From Micractinium sp. NFX-FRZ (Eukaryota > Chlorophyta > Trebouxiophyceae > Chlorellales > Chlorellaceae): DNA of 37,635 nt. The translations under genes were made by a program, and so were the position numbers. The notes under the pieces were generated by a model. It was given only the letters and a program-made list of their open reading frames with translations. It did not search any database and was not told the DNA's origin. The stretch covers positions 1-37,635 of the forward strand of contig JAPTJF010000551.1 of NCBI GenBank assembly GCA_029339195.1. Reading direction: 5' to 3'. Positions 1 to 10,100 of the stretch are shown piece by piece (within the stretch, counting starts at the first letter, position 1; every line of letters starts with the position of its first letter).

Positions 1-3000
1 GTTGTGGCCGCCGCCGCGGGCGGCGACGCCGCACCGGCTGCCGCCGCGCCCGCCGCCGCCGCCGCCCCCGCGCCTGCCAAGAAGGCCTCCAAGCCACGCC
101 TGCCAGCCCTCGACTCTCTGCGCTTCTTCCTCATCGCATACATTGCGGTGGGACACTTTGTGGCGTTTGCAACCAAGGACGGATTCCTGCTGAAGCTCTT
201 CACCCAGGTAGGCGGCCCGGGGGGCTGCATGCTGCTGTGTTTGGGTGCCTTGCTTGCCTTTCCCGCTGGCCGGTGTGCACTGAGCGGGTTTGCCTGTAGG
301 TTGGGATGGCCTGTGCTGCACCGCGGTGGGGGAAGGTTGATTCCGTGCCGCGCTGTACTGGGTGCTGGTCTGTATCAGTGCATGTCGCATGAGCGCTGTG
401 CGCGGCATGCGCTGAAGCGTGCATGTGACACTTGATTTGGGTGTATGGCAGGCGTGCTCCCTGGCGATTTTCAAACCCCACAGGTCAACATGGGGGGTTG
501 CCCCAAATTTGGTGTTGTCCAGCTACATGTATCGACCACTCCGCCACAGCGGCCACCGCTGCCCACCCTCACCCTCCCTTCTCCCTGACTCTCTCCCCTT
601 TCCCACCCGCCCGCAGGTCAACGTGTGGGTGGGCGCCTTCTTCGTCATCTCAGGCTACGTGGCCGGCTACACCGCCACCGAGCTGGGCAAGTACGAGGCC
701 AACCCGCGCGTCAAGCCGGCGGGCGCATACACCGTGGCGCGCGTGGCAGGCTACTACCCGCTCTTCATGCTGGTCAACATCATCTTTGGTGGGTGGGTCA
801 GCAGCCCAGCGCTGCCCTGCACATGCGGCTTTGCTGGGTCAAGGTCCCAGCGCTGCCCTGCACTTGCAGCTTTGGTGCGTGGCGGGTGCTGCTGTGGGGC
901 GCTGTGCTGCCACTGCCGACTGCAGGTGTGGTGGGTGACCACTCATCCTGTGTCATGCTGGGCAGCCTCACATCCCTGCTGACTGGCTCGGTTGCTTGGC
1001 TGCCCCGGGAGGAGGGTTGAAGCCAGCCCCCTGCCACTTCCGCCCTGCAGCCAATTGTCGACTCCCTTCCTCTCCGTGGGCATGCCATGCAGGCGCCATG
1101 TTTGCGTTTGCCGACAACGCCTACAACGGCCCCGTCGTCACCTTTGCCCACGGCCTCATGAGCTCGGCGCTCGTGCAGGCCTGGTTCCCCGCCCACGCTG
1201 AGATCTGGAATGCCCCCACCTGGTTCCTCTCCGCCCTCACCTTTGCCATGATTGTGCTGCCCCACGTGCTGCCCGCCATCGCCGAGCTGCGCAAGAAGGG
1301 GCTCAAGACGCTGCTGCTGTGCCTCTCCGGCTTCTCGCTGCTCGGCAAGCTGGCCTACAGCTACGACCTGAACGTGTGGACCATACTGGAGGGCATGACG
1401 GCGGCCAGGGCGCACCCCAACAACATCTTCTGGAACGTCACCCGCTTCCACCCCTTCTACTGCCTGCTGGAGGTGCGCCGGGCGTGCTGTGGTGTGCTGT
1501 GGTGTGCTGTGGTTGTGCCTTGGTGTGCTGGGCAGGCTGGGGCTAGAGGTGCAGTGCTGTGCTGCGCTTGATGCGCATGTGTGTTGATAACAACGCTGCA
1601 CTGTGCGCAGTGCCGTGCTGCCCTGTGCTGCTGAGCGCTGTTGAGTTGCGTGGCGCAGGCCATGCGGCACTGTATGAGGGGTAGTGCGCTGGCCCGCTGG
1701 CGCTGTCGCTCGGCGCCTTCCACCTTGCTTCCGCCCACCGTCCGCCTGCGCTGCCCGCCTGCCTTGCCTCCCGCCTGGTCCGCCCCTGTGCCCCGTAGTC
1801 CCATGCAGGTGCTCATAGTGCTGGCGGCCCTCAACGTCGACCTCCGTCCTTCCTTGGAACGCCCACCTTGCCCACCTTTCTTACTGTCTTACCTACTCTG
1901 CCTTCTTATTGTGTGCCCCATGCAGGTTCTGATTGGTGTGGCGGCTGTGCGGCTGGTGATGCTGGAGGGCGTTGACGACGAGGGGAAGCCGACGGGGGAG
2001 AGCCCCAAGCCTGCTGGCAGCGCCCTGCTGCCCCTGCTGGGCTGCCTGGGCATCACGCTGGCCCGCGCCACGGGCTACCTCACTCTCAACGACCCCCTCA
2101 CCCGCTGCCTGCTCTTTGTGCCGCTCTTCACCCTGGCCATCATGCGCCTGCACCGCCAGACGCTCCAGGGCAGCAAGGGCCTCTCCGGCTTCCTCTCCCA
2201 CCCCTTCTTTGTCTACCTCGGCAACATCTCGTTCCCCATCTTCATCGTGCACGGCGCGCTGGGCCAGCTGTTCTACAAGAAGATCATCGCAACCAAGGTG
2301 GGGGAGGGGAGGGGAGGGGTGTGTGGGTATGGATGCGGGGGCGACGTCAGATGGGTGCACTGTGTTACTGAAGTGAAGGAGACGGGGTTGGTTTGGTGGA
2401 TGGGTGGGAGGCAGGACTTCAGGGCTTGTGCGGCGTGGGAATGCATCATGCCAGCTAGCTGTGGGGCCGCCTGCCCCACCGGTATGTGTAGCGCCGGCTC
2501 CGGCTTTGGCCTCTTCCCTGCCCTTGTTGGGCTTGCACGCTGCAGGTTGCGTCGGCGCCATGCCGCAGGCCCTCTCCACCGCCTCGCTTTTTACCTCCAA
2601 TTATCGTCTCTAAATGTTCGCCGGCGCCGCCACCACCTCACCACGCATGCTGCAGGTGTGGGGCGGCGTCATGCCCCAGTCCTTCTTCCCCGCCTACTGC
2701 GCCATCGTGCTGCTCACCGCTGCTGCGGCGCAGAAGCTCTTCCTGGTGCGTGGGAGGGGTGGCAGGGGACAGAGGGCGCCGAAATGAATGGAAGTGCGGG
2801 GGCAACGGAGCAACAAAATACAAACAAAAGGCAGCAATCAGGCAGCAAAGACAGCGCCCAGCCTTCCTGCCTCCGCAGCAGGAGAGTGCTCCCCAACCCG
2901 CCCGCCAACCTGCCTCCCCACCCTCATAGTCACGTGGTCCTTCCTGTCTCTTCAGTCCCTGCAGGCAGACGACACATCAAGCACAACAGGTCGCCGCCAG

Positions 3001-3143
3001 CTGTCACCACCTGCCGGCATGCCGTGGCCATGTGCCTCACCACCTGTGCCCCCTCCTCTCCCACGCATCCCCTGTAGGAGAACAAGAAGGTGCAGGAGAT
3101 CTCTGGCGGCATCACCAAGTCCATCTCTGCTGCCTTCTCCTGA
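1..3143 (+). CDS. Acyltransferase-3 family multi-pass membrane protein (5' truncated)
   Basis: Spliced model with exons 1-207, 617-788, 1093-1472, 1926-2297, 2656-2745 and 3078-3143; all phases agree and give 428 residues before TGA. The N-terminus lies outside the window: the first visible residues are an Ala/Pro-rich stretch without ATG. After it comes LDSLRFFLIAYIAVGHF, the opening helix of the acyltransferase-3 (OafA/NRF-6-like) family, with the conserved Arg and His. Many hydrophobic segments follow, including VGAFFVISGYVAGYTA, the TWFLSALTFAMIVLP region and FLSHPFFVYLGNISFPIFIV, the last typical of the family's C-terminal part. The protein ends in a short Lys-rich tail (ENKKVQEISGG). 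Family members transfer acyl groups from acyl-CoA to carbohydrate or lipid acceptors across a membrane; the substrate here cannot be read from sequence. The family call is fairly secure, the function is not. Confidence 0.75.
1809..1925 (+). other. Possible alternative 3' splice site giving a 39-residue in-frame extension
   Basis: The exon starting at 1926 is preceded by CCCATGCAG. An almost identical acceptor, CCCATGCAG ending at 1808, lies 117 bases upstream and is followed by sequence resembling the exon start (GTGCTCATAGT against GTTCTGATTGG). The 117 bases are open in the same frame, so using the upstream acceptor would insert 39 residues into the acyltransferase. The inserted residues are Pro/Leu-rich and look intron-like near their end. 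I take the downstream site as the main one. Confidence 0.35.
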
Positions 3144-4100
3144 GCGGGCGGCACCCCCCCGTTGGGCGGCCAGCCGTGGCTGGCCTTCCTCCTGAGCAGG
3201 CAGCGGCCCCTGGGCGGCTAGCCGTGGGTGGGCTCCTGCGCGGCTTCTGAGCAGGCACAGCGCCATCGGGGCAGGCTTGCAGGCAGCTCTGCCCACTGGT
3301 CTGTTGTGGCCGGATCATTCGCCCTACGCCGGCTTCGCATGTCGCCCTCCACCCCCCGCCCCACGTGGTTAGGCTTGGGGCGACATCGACTTCTGCCGCC
3401 CCTCTCTTCACATGCACATACATAGGGCGCTGCGCTTGCTCTGCGGCTGCACTCGCCGGTTGCCCTGCTTCCCCGCTGGCAGCGGTGCGCAACAGGCCAG
3501 CGCACGCCCTGCCGCTCCAATTTGGGCCCAGCACTGCACCGAAGTGTTGCGTCTTTCGGGCTGGGACTCCCTCTCTTGATTCATTGTTGCCAGCAGACGT
3601 GCAGTAGGCTACATCCCAACTACCCCACATCTCCTCACCGCACTGCCCAACCCAAGTTCTGCACTGCTCTTGTCCCTGTCGTGTGTCTCACCTTCCCGCC
3701 CCCCGCACTGATTGTGACCTGCTTTGATACTGCCCTTCTCTTTGCACAAAACCCGCTGCTTTCATGTGCCCCAAGCTGTGCTTGTTGTGTTCGCCTCCCT
3801 TGTGAGTGAACCCCAAACGCACGCCACCTCTGCTACATAGCATGCCGTGAGATTGGACCAGGGGCGCGTCGGCTGAGTGTGCACTGCACTGCCTGTAGGG
3901 TGCACTACGTGGCAGTAACCAGCCCGCTGTGAAGCACGGAAGGCGGCTCCCATGCGAGCCTACATGCTGCTCGATGGTACCATCGCCCCAGTAGGCGGCA
4001 GATCCGTGCATCCCATGCAGGCAAGCAACTCACTGGGGACACCTGCGGCTGATGGTGCGGCAGCAGGTGGTCCCGGAAACGTAGCGAGCATTGCCCTCTA

Positions 4101-4105
4101 TTACA
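4101..4105 (-). terminator. TGTAA poly(A) signal candidate for the large protease gene
   Basis: The plus strand reads TTACA, which is TGTAA on the minus strand, the polyadenylation signal used by chlorophyte algae. It lies about 400 bases beyond the predicted stop at 4501-4503, a normal 3' UTR length in such genomes. A five-base motif occurs often by chance, so support comes only from position. Confidence 0.4.
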
Positions 4106-4384
4106 GCAATGCTATTGAAGTGGTTCGAGCTTCATGCAGTGGGATTAGATACAATCTTGAGCATCTGTTTGTGCAGGAAATCATTGCAAGAGGTTCGAAC
4201 CGCCATGGATGACGGGTGCAGGAACATTCGGTTCTACATTCCACATATGCAAGCCTGCCTGCCTGCCAGCGGACCCGTCATATATGAAACAATGAGTGAG
4301 TTCAATTAGGCACTCCACCACGCCAAGTACAGGTTTACGATGCCCGCAGCGTCCCACCACATCGCGTCAAGATGACTCGGGTGT

Positions 4385-4482
4385 TGGCAGCCAGTGGAGG
4401 GGGCCCCCGCCACGGGGGTCCACACCTCTGCTGGTTTCCTCAACCCACGCCCAAGGGCGTATTCTTCTTCTTCTTCTTCTTC
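4385..4482 (-). repeat. GAA-tract dispersed repeat, copy 1
   Basis: Read on the minus strand, this is a GAA tract followed by GCCCTTGGGCGTGGGTTGAG, then a block containing AAACCAGCAGAGGTGTGGAC and a GC-rich segment ending near CACTGGCTGCCA. Copy 2 (14881-15000, plus strand) matches along its whole length with few differences; copy 3 (33495-33552) matches its first half. This copy sits just after the predicted stop codon of the large protease gene, in the probable 3' UTR. No terminal inverted repeat or coding capacity is visible. Confidence 0.75.
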
Positions 4483-4500
4483 AGCATGCCAGCAAGGAAC

Positions 4501-7164
4501 TCATCGCAACGGCTGCAGCGACACGAGCGGGCCGAGGAGCCGGGGTGCATACATGTTGGCAGGATGGTGCAGGTGCGTGTCAGGCATGCGGTTAGGCAAG
4601 TGCAAAGGCAGGCAAGCGCAAAGGCAGGCAGCAGGCGAGCACGTAAGTCTCGCATGCTGCGCAGTTGACGCTGAGCAAACAGCAGAGCACCTACAGCCCC
4701 ACCGCATCGCCTCTCACCCTGCGCTGCGTGGGCGGCTGGGGTGCGGGTCGCAGCGGCACTGGCGGGGGCGGCGCTTGTGGCGGCGGTCTTGGTGGGGGCG
4801 GCATTGGTGGGGGTGGGGACGGCGGGGCGGGCAAAGGTGGGGATGGCGGGGGTGGGGATGGGGGCGAGGGAGATGGGGGGGACCTGCAGCAGCAGGCAGG
4901 GCTTACGGGACAGGCTCAGGTTGTACGGTGGGCATGCCAACTGGTGAGTTACTTAAATTGCCACGCTGCACCCCGCCGTGCTCGCCTGCCCACCCTCCTG
5001 CCCGCCTGTTCGCCAGGCAGCAGCCAACCCCATCCCATGCACAGCAACACGCACATAAGTGGCGCATACTGGGCCACAATATCTTGGTCAAAGTCAACAG
5101 CGTAGACTGAGCCGTCAGCGGCAGCTGTCACGGCACAAGGGTTGCGCATCACGTCGGATCCAAACCGAGCCAGCAGCTCGCCATTTGAGCTCAGCTTGTG
5201 CACTGATTTGGAGGCAAAGCCAGCATCGGCCACGAGGACGGTGCCATCGCGCCGGTCAACGGCAACGCCCATTGGGAAGACAAAGAGGGAGGATCCCTCA
5301 CCGCCCCACGTCGCCAGGTGGCGCCCTCCTGGCGTGAACACCTGCGGCGACAGCCATGAGACGAGGTGGGCGTGGGGAGGTGCACGAGGGTTGTGTGCCT
5401 TCAAGTGCGTTTTTGAAAGCTGCAGCTGCGCATGCACCTACTAGGCAGCCCGGCATGTCCTCCACATGATTGCCCACAAGTGCTATTCTGTCAAAGAGCA
5501 TGGTGCGCAGCCCTTCTTGTGGGTGCACCCAAATGCAGCAGTGCCTGTCTACCTGTATCCTGTAGTTGCGCCTATCGCTGACGTAGCAGCGCATCCCGTC
5601 GGGGCTCAGGGCGACGCCATCCGGGGAGTTGAACTGCGGACCAAGTGCGGCGCGGGGGGACGGGCGGAGTGTGAAGTGTTTCCCAATTGCAAGCGTAGAG
5701 TGCCGCTTTGAAAGAAGTGGCAGCGCACTATAGCAGCGCACCTGATAATCAATGGTTGCACAATGAAGTTGGCTGTCAAGCGGGCTGCACACTTCAGGCG
5801 CACGCACCCTGCCAGACCCGCCAACCAGGCGCACCTGCCCATTACGGGTGCCAAGGGAGCCCCAGGAGGCAAGGACATCTCCCGAAGAAGCCTTCAGCTT
5901 GATCACTTGGTGCTCAAAGTTATCTGTGACATAGAGTAGGTCACGCGCCTCATCTAGCGCTAGACCGGCAAGCCCAACTAGCCCGCCATTTTGTAACGCA
6001 GACGATCCAAAAGTGGACAGCTGCAAAAGGGTGCCGGGGAACTAGACGCCAGTCAGCCTTCACACTCTGCCTTCACACAGGGTGCAGCCAGCATGTTGAA
6101 ATCCTGATCATTTCACCTGGTGCCGGCCCACCTGCTACATAGAGATGCTAGGCAGCCCCCGAGCGACCCACAACTTGCCCTGCCCGCCCAAGCGCCCTGC
6201 ACTTGAATGCAGTCCACCCCAACTTTGCATCAACCCACCAGAGCAAAGGTGGTGCCTGAGAAGCGGAGGATGGTGGACTGGTCGCGGTTGGAGACTGCCG
6301 AGAACGGCGGCAGTGCAGGGGTGGGCGAGGGAGGGGGGGCTTGGGGACCGACCGCCGCAGCGCAGAGTACAGGCAGTGCATCAGGCAGTGCATCAGGCAG
6401 CAAGGGCGGCAGCAGCAATAGCGGCATGGCAAGACCAACACAGCACCGCAGCTGCTGACATGCTCACCAAAGATGTCTCCGCTTGCCTCTGCAACGGCTA
6501 TGCCGTAAGGGCGCACCAAAACGTCGCCCCCAAAAGACCCCAAGTAGGAGCCAACGGCTGACCAGCGTGTGATCCTGTTGTTCCTCTGATCAGACACAAG
6601 CACAGTCAAGTTGCTGCCCTGCCGTAGCTCCGCCACGCCGATAGGGAAGTCCAGACCACCAGGCCCGCTGCCAAGCCCCCCGAACCGGCGCACAAACTGC
6701 CACACACATGCGGGGGGTGGCAGGTGGCAGGTGGTAGGCTCGAAAACACTGCTGTGAGTGCTAGATCGGCAACTGCGGCACAAGCAAGCGCATGCACTGC
6801 GTGAGCTGCCCCTGCCCAGGCAAGGGCCGCCCCCGCCACTGCAACGCACCAGTTGCATGCCCTCTTCTCACCGTGTATGACCGGGACGAGGGCGGAGCGG
6901 GCGGGGAAGGGGGGCTGCAGGGCAACGGGCATTATTGGCTCAGTCGCAGGTCACATTCATGCACCATGAACACGCTCGGCGGTGCACCTCCCCCTGGCAA
7001 CACAGCAAGGCCTGGGAACTTCTACACTTTCCACAAGCAACAGCAGAACATATGCGGCCCCAGCTCACCGCAGAGAGGAAGGCAGTGGCGGCGGCGTGGG
7101 CGGGCGTGGCGGGGCCGGCCGGGGCGGCGGCGAGGGGGGCAACGGGGGAGCGGGGGGTGAGGGC
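4501..7164 (-). other. Linker 4, NHL propeller D (six blades) and SPP-rich C-terminal tail
   Basis: Exons (minus): linker 7164-7069, then 6748-6468 (or 6696-6468), 6294-6239, 6020-5835, 5633-5553, 5341-5055, 4883-4718 and 4512-4501. The linker reads PSPPAPPLPPSPPPRPAPP. Its phase fits the next exon only if the acceptor before 6748 is used; the better-looking acceptor before 6696 is out of phase by one. Blade cores include FVRRFGGLGSGPGGLDFPIG, SDQRNNRITRW, LLYVTDNFEHQVIKLKA, DGVALSPDGMRCYVSDRRNY, VAVDRRDGTVLVADAGF and GSVYAVDFDQDIVAQYAPL. The tail (SPPPSPSPPSPPPPSPP and more) resembles hydroxyproline-rich wall-protein spacers. If the intron after 5055 is retained, the frame ends at 4949. Confidence 0.65.
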
Positions 7165-10100
7165 CTGCAAGGTGGGTTGAGAGCATGCGGAGAGTTTGCC
7201 TCCCTGCATCCCTCAACACGTGGAGCGGGTGGGAATGCGGCAAGCATGCCTCCCTGACCGGCAAATCACACATCCCTTGCACTCACGCATATGGCCCCAA
7301 GGCCTGGATGCGCGCATTTCCTGCCTCGAGGACAAATACCAGGCCGTTGCCATCCGCCGTTGCTGCCACCGCGGAGGGGCGGTTGAAGGAGCCGTCATTT
7401 GTGCCTGGCCGCCCGTATGTGCCCAGCACCTGCCCACTGCTGCCGCTCATCTTGACCAGCTGCATGGCAGGCAGCAGCACGGCAGATGGGGGTGAGTCAA
7501 GGGAGGTAATAAACTGGAGTTAGGCTGCTTGGGTGTGATGCCCTCGCCAGGCTGTCTACCCCACTATACAAGGCCCTCTCAGCGCCCCATACAGCTGTAA
7601 GCCAACAAGAATCACGTACCCGGTCATTGCCGGTGTCGGCCACCACGAGGGTGCCAGGCGTGTCGCCCAAACAGATGGCGGAGGGGGCGTCGAACTGCCC
7701 CACCCCAGAGCCGCGGCCGCTGCCCCAGGCAGCCACAAAATTGCCGCCCGAGTCAAACTTCTGCAGCTCCCAGGGTGCGGGGCAGGAATGAGCATGAGGT
7801 TGGGGAGGGAGAGCACCGTTATGATGCACATCTCCAGTCAGTTCCGGGCATCGCGCAGCACGGCAGCTTGGGGCAGCATAGGATGGGGGGCCACGTGGAG
7901 TGGGCAGGGCCTGCCCTTGTTCAAACATATGCGTCACTCCCTTGCGCCTCACCGGCGTCTAATTTATCCTCACCTGCACCCTACTGTTGCCAGCATCCGC
8001 AATAAGCAGGGACCCGGCAGCATCAACCGCCACGCCACGCGGCTCAAACAGCTGGCCTGGTGCCGACCCATTGCCGCCAAACTGGCCCACATACTGCCGG
8101 GCTGCGTTGTACATGAGGACGAGCGAGAGGCCTGTGTCGGACACAAACATGTCCCCAGTGTTTCCGTCTACAGCCACGCCACGTGGCTGGCTCATGGCAG
8201 CGTCCCCAGCGGCGCTCCACGAAGCGATGAGGCCGCCAGCCGGTGTGAACAACTTGACGCGCGCATTGTTGGTGTCTGCGACCTGCACTTGCCAGGAGCG
8301 GGGAGGGGAGGGATTCGGTCGATTGACGCACCGGCTAGTGCGGCTGCGCAGGAATCGCCGGCAGGACGTCCATTGTGCACAGCACGCAAGGCACTAACGC
8401 CACTAACGGCACTAACGGCAGCGACAACACGGCAGCATAGCGTGCCCTGCCCTGCTACCGCCCCATTGCTTCCATCTGCCCCCGCTGCCCCTTTTGGGTA
8501 TCCAGACAGTCCTTGCCCCCTTCCAGTTGCCACCCAAACGCCTCGCCTCACCAGAATGTTGCCCTCGGGTGTGGCTGCCAGCCCCGTGGGGAACAGCAGC
8601 TCGGTGCCCCCCCCGCTGCCCTCGGAGCCCCAGCTAGACACAAACGTGCCGTCTTGCTTGAAGCGCAGGACAACGCAGGCCCAAGGGTCCGACACAAACA
8701 GGTCGCCCCCCGGACCCAGCACCATGCCAGCCGGCTGGGACAGCGACTTGTGGCGCCACTTGAGGAGGAACTGGGCAGCGGTGGGTGGCAGCAGGGGGCA
8801 GGGCATGCAGAAGAAGGGTAAGATTGGAGGTGTGTGTGAAGGCATGCACCATACATCGGTTATCATCGAGGGCGCCGGTGCAGGTGCTGGGCTGGGCAGC
8901 GACTGGCCTTACACGGAGGCAGCTCTGAACACAGCAGGTAGAAGTGCAGTGCGGGCAGGGGCAGGGCAGATGCAAGCGCAAGCGCCGCTGCCGCGACCAG
9001 GCAGGCGAACCTTGTAGAGCGGCGCTAGGGCGGGAGGAGGCGAGAGGCTGGGGGGAGCGGGTGGCGCTGCCACGGGCTGGAGAACGACGCTCAGAGTGAG
9101 GGTGGGCGTCGTCAGGCGGTTGAATGCGCCCACAGCAAAGAAGTAAGTCACCCCAGCGGTGACCCGAAGCGGCAGGCGGAAGGCGCTGGAGGCGGGCCCA
9201 CAGCCATCATCTGCGCCGCTGCAAGCATGCGGGGGGAGTGAAGCGGGCGGGCAGATGAGCACGCCGGAAGTGGGGCGGGCTAGTTGAAGTGGGGCCCTGC
9301 TTGAGGTGGTCTTGTGGATACATATCTCCCTACAGGCAATGCCGGCATCCCACGCCTGCAAATCACACTACTGGCCTACCCCACACAAACAATCTCGGTC
9401 TGGGCGCTGCCGGGAGGGCTGGTGGAGGCAAACACTGAAACAACTGGGTCGCCGGAAGTTGCAGAGCAGGAGCTGGCAGTGAGAGTGCCGGCGACTGTGG
9501 CGTCTGCCGTCCATCTGCGCCGGGGGCATCGGGGTTGTGCACGTTTGGGAGCTGAGGCGGCACAGAGGCAGCACAGAGGCGGACCCAGGGTGCATGCAAA
9601 TGTGGCGGAAACTCAGGCGGCAGCCAACACCGGAGCCTGGAAGGCAGGCAACTCAGCACACTGGGGCTCACTTGAACACCAGGCTCCTATCTCTGGAGAA
9701 CCCGCACTCGGTGGGAGGGGTGCCTGCAATGAACGATTCTCCCTGCAAGTGATGAGGGGGCAGGCACGGCAAGGGTGGGCCACATTGAAGGCGGAGAGGG
9801 CAGGCAGGTGGCGACAGCGAGCATGCTGGGGGGTGGCGGTGCCAGGGTGGCAGGTGGTGGCCTCCATAGGGAAGGGCACGCAACTGGCAGGTTTGGCAGG
9901 CTATGCATAGACACAGTCACCCTTTTGTTGGGGCAAGCACAAGGGCGAGGCAAGGCAGGCAGCACACCCACATTGACCGAGGCGCTTGTAAAAGGCAGGG
10001 AGGCGATGGTGATGGGGTTGCCCCATGAGCCGAAGGGTGCGGTGATCGGAGGGGCAGGCGCTGCTGGGGGCGGGGGCGGCGGGGGGCTGCAGAAGCAGGG

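Larger units (their letters stand above)
3144..4500. other. Convergent 3' flanks of the acyltransferase and the large protease gene
   Basis: No convincing coding exon was seen on either strand. The stretch should contain the 3' UTR of the plus-strand acyltransferase and that of the minus-strand protease. No TGTAA signal was found on the plus strand; one is present on the minus strand at 4101-4105. The part from about 4000 to 4300 is noticeably AT-richer than its surroundings. The right-hand end contains copy 1 of the GAA-tract dispersed repeat. Confidence 0.55.

Noticed and set aside
4120..4210. tRNA-like T-loop/B-box motifs (GGTTCGAGC and GGTTCGAACC)
   Set aside because: Neither motif sits in a foldable cloverleaf; no acceptor stem or A box was found at the right distance. 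At most a tRNA-derived remnant.
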